Part shown: positions 1 to 5,867 of the stretch, in pieces
Position numbering within the stretch: position 1 is the first letter of the stretch
Layout: the number at the start of each line of letters is the position of its first letter
From: an uncultured Bacteroidales bacterium
Lineage (GTDB): Bacteria > Bacteroidota > Bacteroidia > Bacteroidales > UBA932
Reading direction: 5' to 3'
Length of the DNA stretch: 5,867 nucleotides
Assembly (NCBI GenBank): GCA_902461985.1
Contig: CABQAB010000128.1
Span: 1 to 5,867 of the forward strand
Made by a program: the position numbers and the translations under genes
The notes under the pieces: model-generated
What the model was told of the DNA's origin: nothing
Database searches by the model: none
What the model saw: only the letters and a program-made list of their open reading frames with translations

Positions 1-269
1 TTCTTGAAGAAGCTGCACACGTCACTTTTGCTTGCATTAAGGGATATTCTCTCCTTCATCTCCTTCGCAGCCTTGTTGGTGAAAGTCAATGAAAGGACCT
101 GTTCCGGGGCGCAGCCTTTACACAATATGTTGGCTATGCGGCACGTCAGGACGCGGGTTTTTCCGGAACCGGCACCCGCCACGATGAGCACTGGCCCTTC
201 CGTACATTCCACTGCCTCCCTCTGGACTCTGTTCAGTCCTTCCAAAAAACTTTTCTCCGTTTTCTCCAT
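1..269 (-). CDS. UvrD/PcrA-type superfamily 1 DNA helicase, N-terminal part (partial, runs off the left edge)
   Basis: This is the first 89 codons of an ATP-dependent 3'-5' DNA helicase of the UvrD/Rep/PcrA family, which act in DNA repair and replication-fork maintenance in the cytoplasm. The reverse-strand translation starts [20 protein letters not shown]. It shows the Q motif (LNRVQREAV, residues 12-20), the Walker A motif AGAGSGKTR (31-39) and motif Ia [11 protein letters not shown] (61-71), in the usual order and spacing for this family. Family members are about 650-800 residues, so most of the protein, including motifs II-VI, lies outside the window. The ATG at 267-269 is chosen because it puts the Q motif at residues 12-20, as is normal, and no in-frame ATG lies nearby upstream. 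There is no well-spaced Shine-Dalgarno. The gene is divergent from nqr and functionally unrelated. Whether it is UvrD, PcrA or another paralogue cannot be decided from this fragment. Confidence 0.93.
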   Translation of the reverse strand, partial: MEKTEKSFLEGLNRVQREAVECTEGPVLIVAGAGSGKTRVLTCRIANILCKGCAPEQVLSLTFTNKAAKEMKERISLNASKSDVCSFFK

Positions 270-296
270 ATCCTTATCTGTTCGTATCCTTATCTG
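269..296. repeat. 12-base perfect direct repeat next to the helicase start codon
   Basis: The 12-mer TATCCTTATCTG occurs at 269-280 and again at 285-296, separated by TTCG, giving a 16-base period. Read on the helicase strand it is CAGATAAGGATA, and the last A of the inner copy is the A of the ATG start codon. Each copy contains AAGGA, but one lies 1 base and the other 17 bases from the start codon, so neither is a well-placed ribosome binding site. It could be a local tandem duplication or a repeated operator half-site. The repeat itself is certain, while any function is a guess. Confidence 0.85.
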
Positions 297-303
297 ATTT
301 CGG

Positions 304-336
304 GTTGCGAAAATAGCAAAAAAATGTGTAACTTCG
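304..336 (+). promoter_or_regulatory. Candidate Bacteroidota-type promoter for the nqr operon
   Basis: GTTG at 304-307 (compare the -33 element TTTG) is followed after 21 bases by TAACTTCG at 329-336 (compare the -7 element TAnnTTTG, one mismatch). The 21-base gap falls within the range reported for Bacteroides primary sigma factor promoters. It would place transcription start near 340, leaving a leader of about 85 bases before the nqrA start at 426. The site lies in the divergent intergenic region, where a promoter for a six-gene operon is expected. Both elements have one mismatch, so this is a reasonable candidate only. Confidence 0.42.
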
Positions 337-338
337 CG

Positions 339-363
339 GCGGATTTCCGCTTTTGACGGAAAT
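339..363 (+). promoter_or_regulatory. Overlapping small inverted repeats in the predicted nqr leader
   Basis: ATTTCCG at 343-349 and CGGAAAT at 357-363 are a perfect 7-base inverted repeat with a 7-base loop. A second, shorter one, GCGG at 339-342 with CCGC at 347-350, shares the CCG at 347-349, so the two hairpins could not form together. If transcription starts near 340, this structure would sit at the 5' end of the nqr mRNA. There is no T-tract after it, so it is not a terminator. Possible roles are mRNA 5'-end stabilisation or a protein operator, both inferred. Confidence 0.35.
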
Positions 364-425
364 TCTCCGGGGACTGCGTCACAACAGTCTCGATGACAGG
401 AAATTATACTCAAAAATATATTGTA

Positions 426-1781
426 ATGTCAAACAACATCTATTTGAAAAAGGGTCTGGATATTCCTATAGAGGGAAAAGCGGCCCTTAACACCAGGAAG
501 GTGATTGCTCCGGACATTATCGCCGTGAAGCCTGCGGATTTCCGCGGACTCGTTCCGAAACTTTTAGTCAAGGAAGGCGACAGGGTGCTTGCCGGAACAC
601 CTGTAATGGCAGACAAGATGGCTCTGGACATCAAATTCGCTTCTCCGGTCAGCGGCGAGGTGGTCGAGATTGTCCGTGGCGAGAAGAGAAAGTTGCTTGA
701 AATCCGCATCAAGGCGGACATGACTCAGGAGTATGTCGATTTCGGTGTGAAGAAACCATCCGGACTCGATGCTGAAGGGGTCAGGAAAGCACTTCTTGAA
801 AGCGGTCTCTGGCCGGCTCTTATCCAAAGGCCATACGGCGTCATCGCCAATCCTGAAATCAGGCCGAAGGCCATTTTCGTGTCGGCATTCAACACGGCTC
901 CTCTTGCCGCAGACACCGAATTCGCTCTCAAAGACGAATTTGCAGACATCCAGGCTGCAATCAACGCCCTGAACAAACTTACTGACGGCGGCATCCATGT
1001 TTCCTTCAACGCCGCAAACTATTCGGGCACTCCTTTCCACAAACTTGAGAACATCATTCCGCACACTTTCTCCGGACCTCATCCGGCAGGCAACGTGGGC
1101 GTGCAGATCCACCACATCAGCCCGATACGCAAGGGCGAGACTGTGTGGACTGTTTCAATGGTGATGCTCGCTGCGATAGGCAAGCTATTCCGCAGCGGCA
1201 GGTACGATGTCAGGAGGAAGATTGCCATCACAGGTCCGCGTGCAGTCGAGCCTGCGTACGTAATCTGCGTTCCGGGAATGGCCATGAAGGAGTTTGCGTG
1301 GTTCTACAGCGAGCCTGAGCAGCTCCGTTTCATCAGCGGAGACGCCCTTTCAGGCACTTCAGTGGGCATCAACGGCTACCTCGGCTTCTACGACAACCAG
1401 GTCACCATTCTCAAGGAGGGCAATGACTACGAAATGCTCGGCTGGGCCAAGCCTATGAGATTCAGTCAGTTCAGCTCTTCAAGGACATATTTTTCATGGC
1501 TCACTCCGAAGAAGGAGTATGACATGGACACCAATCTCCACGGCGGCGAGAGGGCTTTCGTGATGTCGGATGTCTATGGAAAGGTGCTCCCTATGCATCT
1601 TTTCCCTGTATATCTTGTCAAGGCCTGCCTTGCCGGGGATATAGAGAAGATGGAGAAATACGGAATCTATGAGGTCCTTCCGGAAGATTTCGCCCTTTGC
1701 GAGTATGTCTGCCCGTCAAAAATCAACATCCAGTCCATCATCGAAGACGGAATCAGTCTGATGCTGAAGGAAATGGCTTAA
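426..1781 (+). CDS. nqrA: Na+-translocating NADH:quinone oxidoreductase subunit A
   Basis: NqrA is the large cytoplasmic subunit of Na+-NQR, attached to the membrane part and associated with quinone-site function in the Vibrio enzyme. The predicted product is 451 residues, close to the roughly 445-450 usual for the family. It begins with the typical [12 protein letters not shown] segment, followed by a lipoyl-like sandwich region ([14 protein letters not shown]... [12 protein letters not shown]). The conserved C-terminal GERAFVM...[17 protein letters not shown] and CEYVCPSK (Cys425, Cys429) segments are also present. No transmembrane segment is seen. The start at 426 (MSNNIYLKK) is preferred over the in-frame ATG at 393, because family proteins begin just before the KKGLD motif and the 11 extra residues look non-conserved. 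The upstream sequence is AT-rich with no Shine-Dalgarno, common in Bacteroidota. It is the first gene of the operon, 11 bases ahead of nqrB. Confidence 0.96.
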   Translation: MSNNIYLKKGLDIPIEGKAALNTRKVIAPDIIAVKPADFRGLVPKLLVKEGDRVLAGTPVMADKMALDIKFASPVSGEVVEIVRGEKRKLLEIRIKADMTQEYVDFGVKKPSGLDAEGVRKALLESGLWPALIQRPYGVIANPEIRPKAIFVSAFNTAPLAADTEFALKDEFADIQAAINALNKLTDGGIHVSFNAANYSGTPFHKLENIIPHTFSGPHPAGNVGVQIHHISPIRKGETVWTVSMVMLAAIGKLFRSGRYDVRRKIAITGPRAVEPAYVICVPGMAMKEFAWFYSEPEQLRFISGDALSGTSVGINGYLGFYDNQVTILKEGNDYEMLGWAKPMRFSQFSSSRTYFSWLTPKKEYDMDTNLHGGERAFVMSDVYGKVLPMHLFPVYLVKACLAGDIEKMEKYGIYEVLPEDFALCEYVCPSKINIQSIIEDGISLMLKEMA

Positions 1782-1792
1782 TTTGAACAGAT

Positions 1793-2962
1793 ATGAACGG
1801 ATTAAGAAAATTAGTCGATAAAGTTAAGCCGACCTTTGAGAAAGGCGGTAAACTTGGATTTCTCCATTCTACTTTCGACGCATTCGAGACTTTCCTCTTC
1901 GTTCCGAACACGGTGACGGTGAAAGGTTCCCATATCAGGGATTGCGTTGATATAAAGAGAGTTATGATTATCGTGGTGCTCGCGCTCGTGCCGGCCATGC
2001 TTTTCGGCATCTGGAACACGGGTTACCAGCACTCCCTCGCCTACGGTCTTGACTGGGGTTTCTGGCCGATTGTAGGATACGGACTCGTGAAAGTGATTCC
2101 TCTCTATCTCGTTTCCTATATAGTAGGTCTTGCGATTGAGTTCACTTCCGCGCAGCTCAGGGGACATGAGGTCAATGAGGGTTACCTCGTTTCAGGTATG
2201 CTCATTCCTCTTATCGTTCCGGTAGACGTTCCATTGTGGATTCTCGCCCTTGCAGTGGCATTCGCAGTCATTTTCGGCAAAGAGTGCTTCGGCGGTACGG
2301 GCATGAACATCTGGAACCCGGCACTGCTTACCCGTGCGTTCCTCTTCTTCTCATATCCGAGCAAGATGTCAGGCGACACTGTCTGGGTCGGAGGTCTCGG
2401 TGCAGGTGAGAATGCGTGGTGCGGTGGTCCTATGGCAGATGCGTTCTCCGGCGCGACTCCGCTTGCAAACCCTACTATGGACGGCCTTGCAGAGCATGGC
2501 TATTCATTCCTCAATATGTTCCTTGGAACCATTCCTGGCTCTGTGGGCGAGACTTCAGTTATCGCAATCCTTCTCGGAGCGGTCATCCTTATCGGTTCCG
2601 GCGTGGCTTCATGGAAGATAATGCTTTCTTCAATAGCAGGCGGTCTTGCAGTCGGCTACCTCGGATATGCCTGCGGTGCTACCGACATTCCGGGATACTA
2701 CCAGCTGGTTATGGGCGGTTTCCTTTTCGGAACTGTCTTCATGGCGACAGACCCTGTGACTTCAGCACAGACTGAGGCGGGCAAGTGGATTTACGGTTTC
2801 CTCGTGGGTGCTCTTGCGGTTACGGTCAGACTCTGGAATCCGGGTTATGCCGAGGGTATGATGCTCGCAATCCTTCTCATGAACACTTTCGCTCCTCTCA
2901 TTGACCACTGCGTGATAGAGTGCTCATTGAAGAGACATGCGAAAAAAGTCAAAATCGCATAA
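1793..2962 (+). CDS. nqrB: Na+-translocating NADH:quinone oxidoreductase subunit B
   Basis: NqrB is the integral membrane core subunit of Na+-NQR (NqrB/RnfD family). In the Vibrio enzyme it carries one covalent FMN, binds riboflavin, takes part in quinone reduction and contains the Na+ path. The product has 389 residues, slightly shorter than the roughly 410 of Vibrio. A cytoplasmic N-terminus of about 55 residues (LRKLVDKVKPTFEKGGKLG) precedes multiple hydrophobic helices (first at about 57-74, further ones at about 95-120, 131-160, and several between 245 and 375). The flavinylation motif DAFSGATPL places the phosphoester-linked FMN on Thr222, with the acceptor Thr intact. Family blocks NEGYLVSGMLIPLIVP, GKECFGGTGMNIWNPAL and FMATDPVTS are clear. 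It lies 11 bases after nqrA and 12 before nqrC, with no evident Shine-Dalgarno. Confidence 0.97.
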   Translation: MNGLRKLVDKVKPTFEKGGKLGFLHSTFDAFETFLFVPNTVTVKGSHIRDCVDIKRVMIIVVLALVPAMLFGIWNTGYQHSLAYGLDWGFWPIVGYGLVKVIPLYLVSYIVGLAIEFTSAQLRGHEVNEGYLVSGMLIPLIVPVDVPLWILALAVAFAVIFGKECFGGTGMNIWNPALLTRAFLFFSYPSKMSGDTVWVGGLGAGENAWCGGPMADAFSGATPLANPTMDGLAEHGYSFLNMFLGTIPGSVGETSVIAILLGAVILIGSGVASWKIMLSSIAGGLAVGYLGYACGATDIPGYYQLVMGGFLFGTVFMATDPVTSAQTEAGKWIYGFLVGALAVTVRLWNPGYAEGMMLAILLMNTFAPLIDHCVIECSLKRHAKKVKIA

Positions 2963-2974
2963 ATTACAGGCAAT

Positions 2975-3805
2975 ATGAATACAAATAGCAATACATACAC
3001 TGTCATCTACTCGATAGTTCTTGTAGTTGTTGTCGCAGCGATCTTGGCTTTCACGTCGCAGGCTCTCAAAGACAGACAGAACGAGAACGTCAAGTTGGAG
3101 ACAATCACAAAAGTGATTTCAGCTGCGGCTCAGGCAGACGAGAACTTCGTCATCGGCGAGGATGTTCTCGCTGTCTATCAGCAGACAGCCACCGCTGCCT
3201 TCTTCGTGAACGCTGAAGGCGAGACAGTCGGCGAGCCTATGAATCTCGGCAAAGAGGATAAAAAGGCAATCGAGGTCGTGACCACTTCAGAACTCAAAAG
3301 ACAGAATGCGCTGATCAAGAAAGCTGACGAAGGCAATGCCGAGGCGGCTGCGGAACTGAGACTTCCTGTCTATGTTTTCAATATCAACGGCAAGACCGTG
3401 AATGTCCTCCCTTGCTACGGTGCAGGTCTTTGGGGCCCTATCTGGGGTTATCTTGCAGTTGCCGAGGACGGACGCACTTTCGAGGGCGCAATCTTCGACC
3501 ACAAGAGCGAGACTCCGGGTCTTGGCGCCAAAATTACGGAAGAACCGTTCTATGGACAGTTCCACGGACGCAGACTCACAGATGACGGACATTTCGGAGT
3601 CATCAAGGGAGGGGCGAAAGACCCTGTCCATGAGGTTGATGCAATCTCCGGGGCTTCAATCACTTCCAAGGCTGTGGGCACGACGGTGAACACATGGGTT
3701 AAATACTATCTTCCTTATCTCGACAAAATCGCCGCTGCAGCTGCAGAGCCTGAATGTGCTGCGGTTGAGGAAGTCGTGGAAGAAACAACAGAAACGGAGG
3801 AATAG
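2975..3805 (+). CDS. nqrC: Na+-translocating NADH:quinone oxidoreductase subunit C, with Ser at the FMN-acceptor position
   Basis: NqrC is a membrane-anchored flavoprotein subunit of Na+-NQR. It carries FMN attached by the flavin transferase ApbE and relays electrons toward NqrB. The product has 276 residues against about 257 in Vibrio. One N-terminal membrane helix (about residues 9-30, VIYSIVLVVVVAAILAF) precedes the soluble domain. FMN-binding domain landmarks are GLWGPIWGY (151-159) and HKSETPGLG (176-184). The flavinylation motif is DAISGASITS, so the residue aligned with the usual acceptor Thr is Ser228. This is conservative and may still be modified, but should be checked. After the domain there is an Ala run (253-257) and a Glu-rich tail (EEVVEETTETEE) ending at the stop, which accounts for the extra length. 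It starts 12 bases after nqrB and ends 3 bases before nqrD. Confidence 0.95.
   Translation: MNTNSNTYTVIYSIVLVVVVAAILAFTSQALKDRQNENVKLETITKVISAAAQADENFVIGEDVLAVYQQTATAAFFVNAEGETVGEPMNLGKEDKKAIEVVTTSELKRQNALIKKADEGNAEAAAELRLPVYVFNINGKTVNVLPCYGAGLWGPIWGYLAVAEDGRTFEGAIFDHKSETPGLGAKITEEPFYGQFHGRRLTDDGHFGVIKGGAKDPVHEVDAISGASITSKAVGTTVNTWVKYYLPYLDKIAAAAAEPECAAVEEVVEETTETEE
3796..3800 (+). promoter_or_regulatory. Shine-Dalgarno site for nqrD
   Basis: GGAGG lies 8 bases before the nqrD ATG, inside the last codons of nqrC. It is a strong anti-16S match and confirms the 3809 start. It stands out because nqrA, nqrB and nqrE have no comparable site. Confidence 0.7.
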
Positions 3806-3808
3806 GAT

Positions 3809-4432
3809 ATGAAAGACTTTAATTTGAAAGAAACACTTCTCAACCCGATTTTCAAGGGCAACCCTATTACCGTCTTAGTTCTCGGTATATGTTCCTCACT
3901 GGCGGTGACAGTCCAGCTCAAGGGCGCATGCGTAATGGCTCTCTCTGTCATTATAGTGACTGGCCTGTCAAGTTTTGTGGTGTCTCTGCTCAGGAAATCC
4001 ATTCCTAACCGTATCCGTATCATCGTGCAGCTCGTGGTCGTCTCGCTTATGGTGATTCTGGTCGACCAGGTGCTCAAGGCATACGCATACAGTGTCAGCA
4101 AGACTCTTTCTGTCTATGTGGGACTCATCATTACCAACTGTATCGTCATGGGACGTATCGAGGCTTTTGCTCTCGGCAACAAACCTATTCCGTCACTTCT
4201 CGACGGTCTTGCAAACGGTGCAGGCTATGGAATGATTCTCGTCATAGTTGCATTCTTCCGTGAACTTCTCGGAAGCGGCACGCTCTTCGGCTTCAGGGTC
4301 ATTCCGGAGGCTTTCTATGCTGCCGGATATATGAACAACGGTCTGGTGATTCTTCCGCCGATGGCTTTGATTCTGCTCGGATGCATTGTCTGGGTTCAGA
4401 GGAGCATACAGAAGGATCTTCAGGAGAAATAA
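3809..4432 (+). CDS. nqrD: Na+-translocating NADH:quinone oxidoreductase subunit D
   Basis: NqrD is one of two homologous six-helix membrane subunits of Na+-NQR (NqrDE/RnfAE family). With NqrE it encloses an iron centre that passes electrons across the membrane between NqrF and NqrC. The product has 207 residues, matching the family length of about 210. Hydrophobic helices cover most of the chain (about 20-36, 39-60, 69-90, 99-120, 126-150 and 177-197). The two conserved half-helix cysteines are present: Cys28 in LGICSSLAVT and Cys111 in ITNCIVMGR, corresponding to Cys29 and Cys112 of the Vibrio protein. The family signature FFRELLGSGTLFG follows near residues 149-161. The start at 3809 is supported by GGAGG 8 bases upstream and by the usual NPIFKGNP beginning. 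RnfE is a related family, but the nqr context settles the assignment. Confidence 0.97.
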   Translation: MKDFNLKETLLNPIFKGNPITVLVLGICSSLAVTVQLKGACVMALSVIIVTGLSSFVVSLLRKSIPNRIRIIVQLVVVSLMVILVDQVLKAYAYSVSKTLSVYVGLIITNCIVMGRIEAFALGNKPIPSLLDGLANGAGYGMILVIVAFFRELLGSGTLFGFRVIPEAFYAAGYMNNGLVILPPMALILLGCIVWVQRSIQKDLQEK

Positions 4433-4450
4433 CAGCAAACTCAGTTAACT

Positions 4451-5062
4451 ATGGAATATATAAGCTTATTCGTAAAGTCAGTATTCGTTGACAATATGAT
4501 TTTTGCGTACTTCCTCGGTATGTGCTCATACCTGGCGGTATCAAAAAATGTGAAGACAGCTTGCGGACTGGGTCTCGCCGTCATCTTCGTGCAGCTCATC
4601 ACGCTTCCGGTGAACTACCTGCTCAACAAGTATGTGCTCACTCCGGGTGCCCTCAGCTGGATTCCCGGCATGGAAAGTGTTGACCTCAGTTTTCTGAGCT
4701 TCATCGTCTTCATCGCCGTCATCGCGGCCATCGTGCAGATTGTGGAGATGGTTGTGGAGAAATTCTCCCCGACTCTGTACTCGCAGTTAGGAATCTTCCT
4801 CCCGCTGATTGCAGTGAACTGTGCCATCCTCGGCGGTTCCCTCTTCATGCAGGAAAAGGATTTCGTGAACCTTGGAGAGGCTACGGTCTATGCCCTCGGT
4901 TCCGGTTTCGGATGGTTCCTCGCAATCGTGTCTCTTGCCGCAATACGTGAAAAAATGTCTTACTCAAATGTTCCCGCCCCTCTCAAGGGTCTCGGTATCA
5001 CTTTCATCACCGTTGGTCTTATGGGTATGGCATTCATGACCTTTATGGGAATCAATCTCTAA
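4451..5062 (+). CDS. nqrE: Na+-translocating NADH:quinone oxidoreductase subunit E
   Basis: NqrE is the partner of NqrD, a six-helix membrane subunit of inverted topology that supplies the other two cysteine ligands of the intramembrane iron centre. The product has 203 residues against about 198 in Vibrio. It starts with the typical [20 protein letters not shown]. The conserved cysteines are Cys25 ([10 protein letters not shown]) and Cys124 ([10 protein letters not shown]), aligning with Cys26 and Cys120 of Vibrio NqrE. Glu99 in [13 protein letters not shown] aligns with Glu95 of the Vibrio protein, an acidic residue linked to Na+ uptake. The small length difference falls in the loop between helices 2 and 3 (about residues 60-78). 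It lies 18 bases after nqrD and 18 before nqrF, with an AT-rich upstream region lacking a Shine-Dalgarno. Confidence 0.97.
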   Translation: MEYISLFVKSVFVDNMIFAYFLGMCSYLAVSKNVKTACGLGLAVIFVQLITLPVNYLLNKYVLTPGALSWIPGMESVDLSFLSFIVFIAVIAAIVQIVEMVVEKFSPTLYSQLGIFLPLIAVNCAILGGSLFMQEKDFVNLGEATVYALGSGFGWFLAIVSLAAIREKMSYSNVPAPLKGLGITFITVGLMGMAFMTFMGINL

Positions 5063-5066
5063 CAGT

Positions 5067-5072
5067 GGAGGG
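5067..5072 (+). promoter_or_regulatory. Shine-Dalgarno site for nqrF
   Basis: GGAGGG lies 8 bases before the ATG at 5081 in the 18-base gap after nqrE. It selects that ATG over the in-frame ATGs at 5090 and 5096. Confidence 0.7.
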
Positions 5073-5080
5073 TAATTGAA

Positions 5081-5867
5081 ATGAATGAAATGACAATGAC
5101 AATAATCGGCGCGATGGCGGTGTTCACCGTCGTCACCCTGGTTTTAGTGTGCCTTCTGCTGGTAATCAAAGGCTACCTCACTCCGAAAGGAAAGGTAAGA
5201 ATCAACATCAACGAGGGCAAGAAGGAAGTTGAAGTGACTCCGGGCGGAGACCTTCTCCACACCTTGGCCGAACAGAATATCTTTCTCCCTTCTGCCTGTG
5301 GCGGCAAGGGCAACTGCGGACAGTGCAAATGCCGTGTCACTGAAGGCGGCGGCACAATCCTTCCTACCGAGGTCGGATTTTTCAACCGCAAGCAGATCAA
5401 TGACCACTGGAGACTCGGATGTCAGGTCAAGGTGAAGGAAAATCTTTCCATCGTAATCCCTGATTCAGCCCTCAGTGTCAAGAAACTCGAATGTGAAGTC
5501 ATCAGCAATGACAATGTCGCAACGTTCATCAAGGAGTTCACTGTCAAATTGCCTGAAGGCGAGCATCTTGAGTTCAAGAGCGGTGAGTACATCCAGATAG
5601 ACATTCCTGCATACGAACTTGATTTCAAGGATATTGACGTTTCTGACGAATACAAGGCAGACTGGAACAAATTCGGGTTCTTCAACCTTCATGCTTCCAA
5701 CCCTGTCCAGACAGTCAGGGCATACTCCATGGCCTCTTATCCTGGTGAGAAGGGCATCATCAAGCTCAACGTGCGTATCGCAACTCCTCCTTTCGACAGG
5801 AGCGTGCCTCGTGAACTCGGTCCTAAACTTCTTCCGGTCAATCCTGGTATCGGTTCATCCTATGTGT
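5081..5867 (+). CDS. nqrF: Na+-translocating NADH:quinone oxidoreductase subunit F, N-terminal 262 residues (partial, runs off the right edge)
   Basis: NqrF is the NADH dehydrogenase subunit and electron entry point of Na+-NQR: NADH reduces FAD, and electrons pass one at a time to a 2Fe-2S cluster. The reading frame is open to the window end, with 262 of about 405-425 expected residues visible. An N-terminal membrane helix (about 8-30) anchors it. The ferredoxin domain follows at about 38-128, with ligands Cys73, Cys79 and Cys82 (ACGGKGNCGQCKC) and Cys114 (RLGCQV), each exactly 3 positions beyond Vibrio Cys70/76/79/111. The ferredoxin-reductase FAD domain begins at about 134 and shows the flavin-binding motif RAYSMASYP (213-221) and LNVRIATPP. 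The NADH-binding domain lies outside the window. GGAGGG 8 bases upstream supports this start. An additional Cys84 is not a cluster ligand by alignment. Confidence 0.96.
   Translation, partial: MNEMTMTIIGAMAVFTVVTLVLVCLLLVIKGYLTPKGKVRININEGKKEVEVTPGGDLLHTLAEQNIFLPSACGGKGNCGQCKCRVTEGGGTILPTEVGFFNRKQINDHWRLGCQVKVKENLSIVIPDSALSVKKLECEVISNDNVATFIKEFTVKLPEGEHLEFKSGEYIQIDIPAYELDFKDIDVSDEYKADWNKFGFFNLHASNPVQTVRAYSMASYPGEKGIIKLNVRIATPPFDRSVPRELGPKLLPVNPGIGSSYV

Noticed and set aside
4..297. Plus-strand open frame of 97 codons at the left edge
   Set aside because: It lies antisense to the helicase gene, whose Q motif, Walker A and motif Ia are unmistakable. The plus-strand product resembles no family I know.
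308..315. TATTTTCG on the minus strand as a -7 element for the helicase gene
   Set aside because: It matches the -7 consensus with one mismatch and is 39 bases from the ATG, but no TTTG-like -33 element lies at a suitable distance.
564..1115. 183-codon minus-strand open frame inside nqrA
   Set aside because: It is an antisense shadow of a strongly conserved nqrA region, with no recognisable domain and no promoter or ribosome site of its own.
1811..2167. 118-codon minus-strand open frame inside nqrB, and similar antisense frames in nqrC, nqrD, nqrE and nqrF
   Set aside because: All lie within conserved nqr coding sequence and read as compositionally odd, family-less peptides.
3735..3746. Palindrome of two CTGCAG units as an operator or hairpin
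   Set aside because: It lies within nqrC and is fully explained by alternating Ala codons in the Ala run; it is mentioned only as a possible site of length change.
5297..5335. Extra cysteine (Cys84) in the NqrF CGQCKC motif as a possible altered iron-sulfur cluster
   Set aside because: All four normal ligands align exactly with the Vibrio enzyme. From family knowledge, the CxC form appears common in Bacteroidota NqrF, so it is probably a lineage trait.
393..5867. Possible Rnf complex (rnfABCDEG) instead of Nqr
   Set aside because: The A-B-C-D-E-F gene order, an NqrA subunit without ferredoxin-type 4Fe-4S motifs, and an NqrF with 2Fe-2S and FAD domains identify Na+-NQR.

Overview
The window is mostly the respiratory sodium pump operon nqrABCDEF, which encodes the Na+-translocating NADH:quinone oxidoreductase (Na+-NQR). 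nqrA to nqrE are complete and nqrF runs off the right edge. The left edge holds the 5' end of a divergent UvrD/PcrA-type superfamily 1 DNA helicase gene on the minus strand. All six nqr genes lie in the same direction in canonical order, with gaps of only 3 to 18 bases, so they almost certainly form one transcription unit.

The source looks like a member of the Bacteroidota, probably an uncultured or gut-type Bacteroidales. This rests on the NqrA N-terminus ([18 protein letters not shown] style), the CGQCKC form of the NqrF iron-sulfur motif, several starts with AT-rich upstream sequence and no Shine-Dalgarno, and a candidate TTG-N21-TAnnTTcG promoter upstream of nqrA. Base composition is moderate, roughly half G+C by eye. 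Genus-level placement is not possible from this sequence.

Layout: 1-269 helicase 5' end (minus strand); about 270-425 divergent control region with a 12-base direct repeat, a candidate nqr promoter and a short inverted repeat; 426-1781 nqrA; 1793-2962 nqrB; 2975-3805 nqrC; 3809-4432 nqrD; 4451-5062 nqrE; 5081 to the end nqrF. No RNA genes, mobile elements, CRISPR arrays or terminators were found.

How the genes work together (family knowledge from the Vibrio enzyme): NqrF takes a hydride from NADH on FAD and passes electrons through its 2Fe-2S centre. NqrD and NqrE hold an iron centre between four membrane-embedded cysteines, all four of which are present here. NqrC and NqrB carry covalently attached FMN, and NqrB also binds riboflavin and reduces quinone. 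NqrA is a large cytoplasmic subunit. Electron flow is coupled to Na+ export. The cofactor residues I could check are present, with one deviation: the flavin-acceptor position of NqrC is Ser instead of the usual Thr.

I did not find an undescribed system. The second-look items are the NqrC Ser acceptor, an Ala/Glu-rich NqrC tail, and the small repeats in the divergent promoter region.
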